Assembly (NCBI GenBank): GCA_024220505.1
Contig: JAKZZE010000011.1
Coordinates: 372,001 to 436,000 of the forward strand
DNA: 64,000 nt
Source of the DNA: Rhizopus arrhizus
Taxonomy: Eukaryota > Mucoromycota > Mucoromycetes > Mucorales > Rhizopodaceae
Direction: 5' to 3'
Shown here: positions 24,890 to 35,127 of the stretch, one piece after another
Layout: each line of letters opens with the position of its first letter
Position numbering within the stretch: the first letter of the stretch is position 1
Made by a program: the position numbers and the translations under genes
The notes under the pieces: model-generated
The model's input: the letters and a program-made list of their open reading frames with translations, nothing else
Database searches by the model: none
What the model was told of the DNA's origin: nothing

Positions 24890-24920
<31 letters not shown>

Positions 24921-25108
24921 GAAATTGCGGTTTTGTCACTTTCCAAATTGCGGCTGTGCATTTGCTTGACTACATCCAGACGAACCGATGTGAAAAGTAC
25001 CATGCACTTAATTGGACCAAATGTATAAGTATCATTTAATTTTTTTTTGGCTTTATATTAAATCATTTACATGTATTTTAAGCAAAATATAATAGTTCAT
25101 AGCGAACA
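22189..25108. other. Long upstream region of the APSES gene, no gene seen
   Basis: About 2.9 kb of AT-rich sequence. Open stretches at 23252-23545 (-), 23550-23750 (-) and 24301-24489 (+) are low-complexity Phe/Lys-rich and unlike proteins. A T28 run at 24893-24920 is flanked by three copies of AAATTGCGG (24862, 24922 and 24945), possibly a small decayed repeat. The region may hold distal control elements for the APSES gene. Confidence 0.45.
24893..24920. repeat. T28 tract with nearby AAATTGCGG copies
   Basis: A 28-base T run with the nonamer AAATTGCGG shortly before it and twice just after it. It could be a poly-T-tailed insertion scar, but no ends or coding trace were found. Confidence 0.6.
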
Positions 25109-25667
25109 ATGTCTTCTTCTATAGATAAGCAAGATAACGAAGCTAAGAATCGGGAAGAGGATGCCAACCAGTTCCAGTTTCAAAATCCCATAATCTTTAG
25201 TAATTACCGGGAAATTCAGGTACCACCTTTCCTTGGCGAAAATCATCCAAAAATTGAGAATGAAGTTACTATCCCAAAACAGGATGCTTCCTTCTGCCGA
25301 GGAACTCTTTCCGAGCTTATTGGCATACTCGGCCATTTGTATCTCGTCCGTCATTATGTTGGCAAAGTTAAAAGGATCATGTAACTTCTCTCTTCCGTCA
25401 GGCTCAGTTCTAGCAGCATTTCCGTCTCTATCAAAAGATTATTCACCCTTAGATGGGTACGGTTTGGTAATTCTTTGTCTCACTGGTGCTCATCGTCAGC
25501 TATTGGAATTCATCCAGATCAATTCTTTATGGTATATCTATGATGTTTCCCTTTCTGCATCTACAAAAGTAATTCACCGCTTTGCACGCATTCCCATCTT
25601 TCATCCTAGTGGTTCAAGCTGTCTATCATTCTTCTATGTCGTACTTTATCCCCTTTTCTGTCACTAA
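25109..25667 (+). pseudogene. Uncertain hypothetical coding fragment
   Basis: An ATG at 25109 opens 91 codons with a normal-looking, Gln/Asn/Glu-rich composition (MSSSIDKQDNEAKNREEDAN). A second frame overlapping from 25233 stays open to 25667 (YGLVILCLTGAHRQLLEFI). A frameshift or a missed intron could join them. I recognise no family. It lies upstream of a Fanzor-like remnant on the same strand and could be a gene relic or chance ORF. Confidence 0.25.
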
Positions 25668-25755
25668 TAGCTTCTATCTGATTTTGCTCGCTAAAATCGG
25701 CCTATTTTCACTACAAACCTGCCAAAGTAATGGACAATACTTGAAATACTAGAAA

Positions 25756-25992
25756 TTAATTTTGGGGTAACAATTTTAAGAGTTGAATACCAGATTCTAG
25801 AGGGATAGCTGATATCTTTTCATGGGCCAGATAATCGAGTTCATGTAGTAATGTACAAATATCGAACCATCGAACACTCCAATCGACAGTTTTCTTGAGA
25901 GACAAAAGTAATTTCTTAGGTAATTTATTCAACAGGAAAGACAGAGGATCATAGACTGAGAGAAGTATTTTTAGTCGACAATGCACGTACAA
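25756..25992 (-). repeat. Dispersed repeat fragment, copy A (ICTLLHELD motif)
   Basis: The minus strand is open for 78 codons and contains WFDICTLLHELDYLAHEK. A related stretch, WPAICTILHELDILCHGK, occurs on the minus strand near 56.8 kb, and the DNA around both is visibly similar. Two such copies in different intergenic regions point to an old interspersed element. I do not know its family. Confidence 0.4.
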
Positions 25993-26650
25993 GTAACGGA
26001 TGGAATGCTATTTTGTGAAAGGGTTATTTAGATGGTAAGGACAAGGGGTGGGCTTTCCGCCAGGTAGCCAGACTAACCTCCAGCGTAGACATCGATCATA
26101 TTCCAGCCGAGTCATGGGAACTTAATATGTACTGTTTTCCCAGAAGGTTTTGCAAAAAAAATTGCGAGAATGTTTGAAAATGTCTAATCAAAGAGTTTGA
26201 AAAAAGTAATTGTATTTTTTTAAGAAAGGATTGGGAGTGATATTGAAAAAGAATAGTTGGATTTTCATTAAAATAAGAAACTAGGAAAGTACAACTATAT
26301 TTTACGAACAAAGCTTAATGCACAGGGTTGACTTTCTTCACAAACTTGAAGTGTGCAAATCAATGTTATTTTAAAAAAATACTGCAAAAATCTTTGGAAA
26401 AGTCATACAGCATGTATAGAATCATCTATCTGTCAATGTGAGTCTTCTCTGAAACCATATATTGTTATTTAAGATAGTTTAAAGCGTTATTGCTTCATTG
26501 CTTAGTTTTTGTATCGAACACTTTAACAACTACCTAAAACTCTCTTTGAAAAAATGTTAGGGATTGACTGTCTCATACTAGCAAGGTTGCTTTTTTAACA
26601 CATGGTCAAGGTATCTATTAGTATGGGATTGATGCAATGTCAAATGTATA

Positions 26651-26670
26651 TTTTTTTTTAAAAAAAAAAA
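26651..26670. repeat. T9A11 palindromic tract
   Basis: Another T-run/A-run block, located just before the second Fanzor-like remnant. Confidence 0.8.
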
Positions 26671-26689
26671 TGCTTATTTTTCTTTTCTG

Positions 26690-27475
26690 GCTCGATGCCC
26701 TAATATTCCTTCCTCTCCTGAGGAGCATATTTTGATAGACAAGCATTGTAGCTGGGTACTATGTAGGGTTCGTAAGGAAGTGGTTTACCTGGGATGGGAC
26801 CCTTTAGAGGCCAGAAAGCCAAATCTGGCAATGCTGCTCAAACTGAACTTGGCTTAGTTCATTCCAAAGTTTTGCAGTAAGAATATTACGTTGATTTTCT
26901 TAGGAGTCGCTCTGAGAATACTGCTGTTCTTCAGGCTCATTGTGTGAACACACTAACTAGTCATGCTACTGCTCATCCGATTCATCGAAAGCTTCGGCTA
27001 TCGTCTTATTGCAGGAACTAGCTTGCTGAACATTCCTTGATTGTCAACTTAAGATAGAAACTTGGTAATGAGGTTACCTTAGTGATGGGAAACTGATCTT
27101 CTCCAAATTCCAGTTTTCAGAAAACCATTCGCGGTATGGATTTTCTAAGATTCCTTCAGAACAATGGCTTCTGTGTTCTCCTGAGTAATGAATTTCTAAC
27201 AAGCAGATGCTGTTCACATCATGAGGAAATAATCTTGGAGCTCTTTCGAATGACACTGAATCCTCGTCCCTGTAGAAGACAAGCCCCCCCCCCTCAAGTT
27301 ATTAGATATGGCCTATTAAGATGTACAAATCAAAACTGCCGAATGCCTCTAGTTAATAACAACAGGGATGCCCGACAATAAGAAGCACTTTCGCCTCTGG
27401 AACCAAGACTTAGCTGTCTCCCTCAACATGTTGTGTATTGTTCGTTCGCTTCGTAAAAATGGCTGTGATATCTCA
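26690..27475 (+). pseudogene. Decayed Fanzor-like nuclease, second lineage
   Basis: Read on + with several frame changes, this stretch keeps the order of a Fanzor protein's C-terminal half. AAQTELGLVHSKVLQ and VDFLRSRSENTAVLQ come first. HRKLRLSSYCRN follows, then LVMGNWSSPNSSFQKTIRG (a RuvC-type strand), then GFCVLLSNEFLTSRCCSHH (first zinc knuckle region). YGLLRCTNQNC (second knuckle) is next, and a frameshifted RLWNQDLAVSLNMLCIVRSL ends the series. The last matches the LWNRDLAAxLN motif with Arg changed to Gln. The protein type differs from the remnant at 690-1090 in spacing and wording, so two Fanzor lineages have visited this region. The copy is broken by stops and frameshifts. Confidence 0.62.
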
Positions 27476-27916
27476 TAAAATAAAAAGACTGAAAAAGTTA
27501 TATTTTTATTTAATATCATTGTATCTAGTATTTGTATTCTTTTCATAAAAATTCAATTAAACCTTTTTCAAGATACTTTAATTAATTACAGCTGTAGATC
27601 TAATATGAAGATCTGTTCCTACTTATGTAAGTGGACTGTTTATATCTATTTAAGCTGATCTATTTTTCATTTATATATCATTGCATTGGGAGCTATATTA
27701 AAACAACTCTTTTACAGTACATATAAGCTTATGACGTTAAAAGAGATTCGTTGACTGCAAGAGATTCACACCTGTTTCTGCTGTATTTTCAAGAATAATG
27801 GACCGTAAATGGTAGTTTGATGTTGCATATTTGTCTTTAACCCAACTGAGTTTAAATGTCTTTAACACCTTCTTCTCTGTTGTCTTGCTAACTTATCTGT
27901 TCTTTCTCATCCAAAT
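27476..27916. other. Intergenic, promoter of the following gene
   Basis: About 440 bp between the Fanzor-like remnant and the start of the eight-exon gene. Nothing else is recognisable. Confidence 0.4.
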
Positions 27917-29596
27917 ATGTCAACTCTACTTTTCAGCGAAAATAAAGATCCAGATATTTTACTTGTTAACAATAAAAAGAAAAACAAAATAGAGAATGAA
28001 TTAGAAGAAATTTACAAGGAAGCGGTACCGGATCTTCCATTAAGTAAATCACTTTATTTACTTGTCAATGTACACGGAAAAGTGTTTGATAAAGCAGTAC
28101 AGACTATTCGGCAGTCAAATAAACTTGAACTTTCACTTAAACTGTCTGAATGTAAATAGAAAAAAAAAAGACAATATAATTTAGTCTAATATGTACATAC
28201 AGCACCTACTATTAAAGCTTTGCTTTCAATCGAGAAATATTTTGAAACCAACCCAACTCATTTTAATCATGTTTACGAGCCCTTAAAAGAAAAGGTTTAT
28301 TAGTGAAAACAAAAGAAAGAAGGAAACTGACAGCTAAGATTACATAGATTTTAAAAGTGAATCATCCACAGCATGAAGCATCTATGAGAATCTTGGGCTA
28401 TTTCTTACTTTATTCAAATACTTTTCAAGCTATGGCCCGAGAATTTATTTATCAGCAAATTGCGAGTGATAATAAACGTGATCAATTATCATCTATTGTA
28501 CTATTAAGATTTTTATATACACACTACATCAAATCGTCATCAGAGGTGCATTTGGATTTCACATCACACTTTATGCCTATCATTGTACAAGTCACTGAAA
28601 AATACAGGTAAAAATAAAAAAGGAGGATATTAAAGAGAGTTACAATTATTATTGTTTTAGTGAATCAGCCACATTACTATCATGTTCTGCTTGTGAGCTA
28701 TCATTATTATACTGCTGGTATTTATATGATCAATTCAGTCAGGAAGGATTCAAAAATGATAACAAAGCTATTATTATGGAGATTGAAGAAGAAACGAAAG
28801 AGAAGGGAACAATGGAAAATGTTATTAAACAAACAAACAAACTGCTGAATATTATTCAAAAGGTAATGATAACACTGTTCTTGCTTATTTATGTTTAATT
28901 ATATAATTAGTGGCATAAAACAAAAGACGAACTAAGTGAGGTTGCTTATGATGAGTTAAGTCAGTTAATAGCATCTATTTCAAATGAACCTGGTAATATA
29001 AATGGGATTATATATATGCTTATATACTAATGTAATATTGTGTAGTATAGATGCAACACATGTCTTTCAACTCGTCGCAACTTACTTAACACCAAAATCA
29101 GTTCTAAGTGAGAAACCGTTGACAATGAAAAAATTAAAGTCGATTGTATCATTCAAGGTAACTTGCTATATAATAAACGACATTAGGGTAATAATAGTAT
29201 ATTATATTAGGAAGAAGATGCCTCATCCATCTTACTTTCTAAGGTTAAATTGCTTTTATTACTTATACTACAAAATGGGTATTATTATAAAACATATTCA
29301 AAAGAAGAAGCATTACCAGAAGAAGCTATAATTATGAAAGAATGCTTTTTAAAAGAATACAAAAAGGTAATAATGATAATAGTAAGTGTCAGTGGTGATA
29401 ATGACCGAGCTGATAGGTTAAAAATGATAAAAAAAGCATCATTTCTAGTTTATTTATTCATTTACCTTACCTTTGTCCTCCTCCGCCTCATTCTTGCTTT
29501 AAACACTCTGCTGCTATTACTATCTGTAATCAATGCAAATCAACTACTACACAAAAAAAGGCAAATGTAGCTTATTATTATTACAAGATACAATAA
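27917..29596 (+). CDS. Conserved-looking hypothetical protein (8 exons)
   Basis: The exons read 27917-28151, 28203-28294, 28348-28607, 28661-28862, 28911-28992, 29051-29157, 29211-29366 and 29417-29596, a closed frame of 437 residues with all introns 44-59 nt. I do not recognise the family. The protein looks all-helical with Leu-rich amphipathic segments (YLLVNVHGKVFDKAVQTI; ILGYFLLYSNTFQAMAREFI; VKLLLLLILQNGYYY), resembling a helical-repeat scaffold. It has no signal peptide. The C-terminus (last 60 residues) contains YLCPPPPHSCF and ITICNQCKST, a possible small metal-binding motif. The last exon is least certain because a second acceptor at 29451 would give a shorter tail. Its stop is 38 bp from the stop of the convergent uS15m gene. 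Confidence 0.72.
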
Positions 29597-29634
29597 ATGC
29601 TTTTTATTCTGCTTTTTTGGGGGATTTTTTTTTT

Positions 29635-30450
29635 TTACAAAGTAAGTTCTCCTTCTACTGCTCTAGGTTGCAATCCTAATTGCTCTAAACATGAATAGTA
29701 TCTTTCAGGATTTTTTGATTTGAGATATTTCAAAATCTTTGCACGATCATGAATCATTGTACGTAATTGTTTGTAGTTGTGTTTATCTTTACGATGCTGA
29801 TTCAAGTGGTTGTTGAGGTTGTGTATGCGTACAGTCAAAATAGCAGCTACCAAAAGAATAAATATACAGTTTATATATCTATCTATAGTCCTATTATTTA
29901 CCTTGTACTTCTGGACTACCTGTATCTCCCTCTTTCCTTTTGAACCAGTCAATAGCTTTATGCACATTCCAAATTTGCACTGCTTTTGCATTACCGTTTT
30001 GAAGACTAATCAACTTTTGTACTGTCTCCACCTTGGCCTGCTCTTGCTTTAATGCTGACTCCATACCATCCACAGCTGCCTTATGACTAGCTTCAATGGA
30101 TCTTTTAGGGGTTTCGTTGAATAAAAACGCTTGGTCATTTTCGTCCAAAAAATGCATGTATCCTGTCTTGTGTTGCCCATAGGCTTCAGCTGGCGTCAAA
30201 AGAGTATCAAAAAAGGCTGTAGGTTGACTGACGACAAATGAAGGCTGGGTACGTTCAAGTTCGGCTAATCTGGCTGCTCGTTTAACCAAGTTTTCTTTCT
30301 TGACTTGTTTGGGATGTTTTTTGGCAAAAGAAGTAGCTGAACTGTGAAATCCTTGTTTCAAGACTATAATTACATTTAGTAAAAACAAAAAGCATAATTA
30401 TTTGATTAAAAGTGTTTACCAGAACGACAGTTATATATACGGCCCAACAT
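29635..30450 (-). CDS. MRPS28: Mitochondrial small-subunit ribosomal protein uS15m (3 exons)
   Basis: The exons are 30450-30420, 30363-29902 and 29846-29635, giving 234 residues. The tiny first exon encodes MLGRIYNCRS, which continues VLKQGFHSSATSFAKKH, an Arg/Ser-rich mitochondrial presequence. The C-terminal 90 residues are a bacterial-type S15 domain: DTGSPEVQ, then AAILTVRIHNLNNHL, HRKDKHNYKQLRTMIHDRAK and LKYLKSKNPERYYSCLEQLGL. A fungal-type extension precedes it. S15 binds the central domain of small-subunit rRNA. The symbol is that of the yeast homologue. Confidence 0.93.
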
Positions 30451-30779
30451 GCTTTAATAATAGAGGTTACCCTGTCAAAGAAGAAAAAAAATACAATACA
30501 AAAAATAAATAGCATGAGCCACTTGTGACTGTTTATTTTATACTTTGATTGAAAGGACAACTAAATGCGACCAACGTTATTTCCTTTTTTGTCTTTTCCG
30601 AGTACTCATCTTGACCAAAAGAAAAACAGATTTCAACCAAATTGACTTTCTCCTTTCAACCAAATTTCAGTTACGGAAAGAATAAATGTAATCAATGTTT
30701 TAACTGACAACAATCAGAAAAATGATCTTCAAATATTTGAACATTTAGATTCTTAGGAACGGTTGAAAAAGAGCAGTCA

Positions 30780-32760
30780 GTGTCAAAAATGGTTATGAAT
30801 TTATGCTCATCATTTGAAGGCTTGAGCATTTCAAAAACGACTTTACGTAATCATTTAAATGAGGATTGTACGATCACATTTGGGGAAAAAATAGGAAAGA
30901 TTGCTGCTAAGCGAAATTCTCTTAAAATGAGAAAAGAAAAAGATATTGGATTTTCATTTTGCGAACTTTATTTTTCAACTTTGCAGCTTTTTCCGCTTTC
31001 CTAAATTTTTACTAAATTTGGAAAACTATTCAACACTCGTCTTAGATCAAGTGTCATATTTACCTCATTAAATACTTATTATTTGTATGAGATTGCTCAA
31101 ATCTTGTAAGAAATAACAAGTACCGAATGCATAATATTACTTATTACATATTCTCTAAGGCTCATTTACAATATTATCCATATACAATATTTATATCGTT
31201 CAAAAAATAAAAATAAAGAAGTTGTGCTGTTCCGTACCCGATAAATGATCTTTATTATAATGGCCATCAAACTCCTTTCCCGTATCATAATAGTCAGTAC
31301 AGTTACGACAAGCATATGCGGTTTTCACGTTATCTGGCTGAAAATGGAGTTGGTAACAATAAATTCATAAACGCGTGAATGAATCCATACTTCAGTCTCT
31401 CCACGCTTTGCCTTGTAAAATACGACTCTAATTTAAAAATTAAAGATGTTAAGGTCCTTTTTCCTGGATTACTTGCGCGATTTATACTCACTCTTTTGTG
31501 TTTTTTCGTCGTTTGTTCAAAGGTTTTGCAACGTTTAAGCCTAAAGTAATGATTAGATGAGAACTTTTTTTGTTTTCCAGAGATCTTACCTTCAATATTA
31601 ACTAAATGCGCCCTTAAGTTTCCAGCATCAGTAAAAGTATTTGGCATTTGTAACATTGATTAATCAATTTGACAAGCGTTATCATTGTCGGTGGCGTTGT
31701 CATTGGAGATAAAAAGGGGTAAAATTGTAAGGAGCGCTTCTTTGCTGAGTTTATTTCTGTAAGGAGCGCTATCTCTTTGTAAGAAGCTCCTTTGTTATAT
31801 ACTGGCAAAAAAATGGATAAGATAGAGGACAAGATAGCCTGAGCTTCCAAATATTGACCTTTGGAATAAAAAAGAACGCCCTTTGTAGAAATAAAAACCG
31901 CCCTTTGGCGTTGGAACGACTGTATATAGAAATAGAAGTATTCAGGGACCGAATTGAGTTCAAGATCAATTTTAATATTGAGCTTGAACGATATAAATAT
32001 TGTATATGGATAATATTGTAAATGAGCCTTAGAGAATATGTAATAAGTAATATTATGCATTCGGTACTTGTTATTTCTTACAAGATTTGAGCAATCTCAT
32101 ACAAATAATAAGTATTTAATGAGGTAAATATGACACTTGATCTAAGACGAGTGTTGAATAGTTTTCCAAATTTAGTAAAAATTTAGGAAAGCGGAAAAAG
32201 CTGCAAAGTTGAAGGCGAAACCCAATAGTTGGTAGTTCCTATATTTATTGACGAGTTATGATTTAATCATTCAGTAAGAAGTCAAGAAAGATTCAAAAAG
32301 GGAGAGCTGGCTAAAGTAGTGGTTGCAACAACTAGAGATCCTTCTGTTTCAATTCTTGACGCTATTTGTTCTCTTGGCGTTGTTAACCTGGGGCTTAAAG
32401 TAACAAAAGCTAGAGCAAAATGAAGGGGATTTATAGTTTTAGATTGTAATAATCTGAAAGGACGCCATTTAGTTCTTGACAACGTTTCCATTCATAAACC
32501 CAAAATAATTATAGAGAAAGTAGAAAAAAGAGGATACAAGTTGATATACCTGCCACTATATACTTCTTAAATTCAACTGAAGAGTATTGGGCAAAGATTA
32601 AGTCTATTGTTAGAAGGTCTCCAACGACTGACCGAAACAGTCTAATCACTAGAATTAGAAAATCTAGAAAATCTGTTACGGCTGAAGATTGTTCAGGATA
32701 AATAAGGCATTCTAAATCGTTTTTTCAAAGATGTTTAAAGAGGAACTTTTCAAAGTTTGA
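30780..32760 (+). mobile_element. Decayed Tc1/mariner-like DDE transposase, interrupted by a 1.24-kb insertion
   Basis: Two halves of one transposase flank the inverted-repeat unit at 30974-32213. The left half (30780-30960) reads FEGLSISKTTLRNHLNED, a helix-turn-helix segment. The right half starts near 32250 with FIDE (first catalytic Asp). It continues KGELAKVVVATTRDPSVSIL and ICSLGVVNLGLKV. The second Asp is in RHLVLDNVSIHKP near 32478. YKLIYLPLYTS follows, then, after a frameshift, FNSTEEYWAKIKS with the Glu about 34 codons after the second Asp. SVTAEDCSG and HSKSFFQRCL form the tail. The order and spacing are those of IS630/Tc1/mariner-type enzymes. Stops and frameshifts inactivate it. 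I could not find its own terminal repeats. Confidence 0.75.
30974..32213. mobile_element. 1240-bp unit with perfect 230-bp inverted arms carrying a broken C2H2 zinc-finger ORF
   Basis: Bases 30974-31203 are the exact reverse complement of 31984-32213; I compared them row by row and saw no mismatch. The 780-bp interior, on the minus strand, encodes zinc-finger remnants. One is CYKC at about 31650, followed after a one-base frame change by PNTFTDAGNLRAH, giving C-x2-C-x12-H. The second is ACRNC with FDGHYNKDH near 31290-31230, giving C-x2-C-x12-H-x4-H. A mostly open stretch (31330-31656) joins them. No target-site duplication is evident. A palindromic segmental duplication is an alternative to a transposon. 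The zinc-finger ORF might be captured cargo. Confidence 0.75.
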
Positions 32761-32899
32761 TCGATCAAGTCGAAAGTAGTACTCAAAAACAGACGAAAAA
32801 GGAACTAAAAATGGGTCGAATTCAATGATCCCTTTGGTCAAAGTTGGACTAAAGATAATATATAGACTGGTTGGCTATTGCTCGACACGGTTTGTAATC

Positions 32900-33650
32900 A
32901 AATTCCCAGCCATATTTTTACGCTCGGTGAGATCCGCCTTGAAGATATTCGCAGTGAGCAAAAGAGATTAGAACTCAGTATCTCTCCATATTTCAATGCT
33001 GTTGGATTGTTCGAGGTACAGGGTTTGACTGTGAACTGACAATACTGGAAACGTCTGATCTTCATGGTTTAGAAGATTATAAGCGTGAAATGAAAGATTA
33101 TTTAAAAGCAACGTATGGGGCTATTGGCTATGCTATATTCTGTTGCTTATAGATATGACTATGCTGATAACAAAGTTTTTAAACAATTAAAAGTTTGTTT
33201 TGTACAAGCTAGCAGCAAAAAATACGCACTTGGACTTTGAACTTTTCCGATGTAAGCATATATGTTTTGTATCGTCATGAAAGTACTTTTGTTTCATTAG
33301 ACAGTACTTGCTGCGAAAAAGATTCGAAAGAGTTGATGAATACGATATGGTCACTCAAGATTAGTAACAATCTTTAAACTTCTCTAGCCCATAAAACCAA
33401 TTTGCTTATTCTTCACAAAATAGAACATTATCAGCATTTTAAGTGAAATTTTAAAGAAGTTGAAACGATCGCATTTAACAAGAGAAAACTCTGTGAACCA
33501 ACATGTGATCAGTTATAAAAATATCATGCAATTAGACTGTTATCTGGAAGAGTTTACGCAGATCAAGCTTGATGAAAGATATTTGAATGATACTGAAGAT
33601 CTGTGTATGTGTTCGTCTCCTGTAGGGTCAAGCTCCCTATTCCTATAGGA
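32900..33650 (+). pseudogene. Decayed coding remnant, family unknown
   Basis: Frames on + change repeatedly but keep protein-like wording: LGEIRLEDIRSEQKRLELSI, then CELTILETSDLHGLEDYKRE, then MKDYLKATYGAIGYAI, then RYDYADNKVFKQLKVCFVQA. Many stops separate them. I do not recognise the family. It may be a gene relic or a further transposon protein in the same graveyard. Confidence 0.4.
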
Positions 33651-35127
33651 ATAGTAAAAATTTAACCTTTCTCTCTTTTTTTTCTCTGTTGTAAATTGAA
33701 TTTTTATTTTTATTTTTTAGGGTGCTTTTTTAAACTACCAACAAGTACTTTTTTTTTTTTTTTTTTTCAAAGTTCCTTTACAGTATGTTTTAAACATTAG
33801 GAAAAAAAAAAAGGAATGGATTGAGTGGGGGTCAATGCATGTTTCACTACGCATTTTCTGGACGGCAATGTAATAAAAGAGGGCTAAGCTCTATAGAGTG
33901 AATAGGAAGACGAGTATGTTTGCGTTTATCTTCACTTTGGGTGATATCTGAAGAAGTTGTACAGCAAAAGGCGCGTAAAAAGGACAAAGATGTTTGCCAC
34001 TTCCATAAAAAAAAATATCTTGGCTCTGTCTATTATGAAAATTCTAAGCACGGTTTCTTTGAAAACAATTGCAGGCGTTGTGCTCTCAAGAAATATATCG
34101 AGAAACAGTAGTATGATTTTTACAAATATAATAATAGAGTGAAGCAGATTTTGAATTTGGTAAATATTGAAACGCAATAGAAAGGGTAGCGACAACCAAT
34201 GCTTGCTCGAGTATCTTACAGCTGTTGATAGAAAAATTGGTGAATGGCCCTTTATGAAACCTGGTAAGGCTGCTGCTAGAGTATTGCCTAGAGCTCTGGT
34301 GGAAAAGTCACACCTTCTTTTCAAATACATCTTTGAGCAGAGTTCGATTGAAGAGTAGGTTATTGTAAAAAGCAAATATACTCTTTGAGAATCTCCAATT
34401 GACTAAATTATCTTTTTTTACAAAAATAGAATCTTCTGCCAATGACTTGGGCCACTATAAGAATGGGTATCAATCCAAGCAAGGCACAGAATATAAAGTT
34501 AGTGCAATAAGTAAAGATGATATCTTTTTTATTGTTGGTGAAATCGATATCTAATGTCATCAAATTTTATGTGTTTATGAATTCCTTTGAATGCATTGTC
34601 ATCATCCAAATACAGTACCCAAAATTACATTTTGATCACACGCACACGTTGCAGGTTAAATTAAGACTTTATAACATGCCTTTTATACTCACATTATTTT
34701 CAGTAGCTTTTTAGTGTCATAATTACAATATTTAATACGACAATTTTAGAATTGATTCAATATAGTTATTAACAGTGATTAAAATAGACTATGCTTGTAT
34801 TATTAAATCTTTTATGCTAATGACATAATACTGTGTATTGATTCACTCAAATAGTGTATGAATAACTACAATCAATCACTATGACAGTCATGAAGGTATT
34901 ATTAAATTTGAAGTCTCACACTTTTCAAGGTGCACAAATGGAACCTTCCTAAAACAACTTGCTGAATCACATGAGCGAATCAAAAGTACAAAAAGGACAT
35001 GTTTATGCTGATTACATTTTTAACCAATCAAAATAAAGATTAAGGTCAACGTGGATTTGGTTTATAAAAAAGAAACATCAAGCAAAAAAAAGGGTTCTCT
35101 AATTCTTTCCCTTCTTTTTTATATCAA
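33651..35127. other. Intergenic with faint coding traces
   Basis: AT-rich, with T-rich runs near 33750. Short open stretches at 33920-34375 on both strands resemble old coding sequence but have no recognisable motif. The last few hundred bases presumably carry the promoter of the F-box gene. Confidence 0.35.

Noticed and set aside
30960..32230. Interpreting the inverted arms as long terminal repeats of a retrotransposon
   Set aside because: The arms are inverted, not direct, and the interior has no integrase, protease or RT motif.
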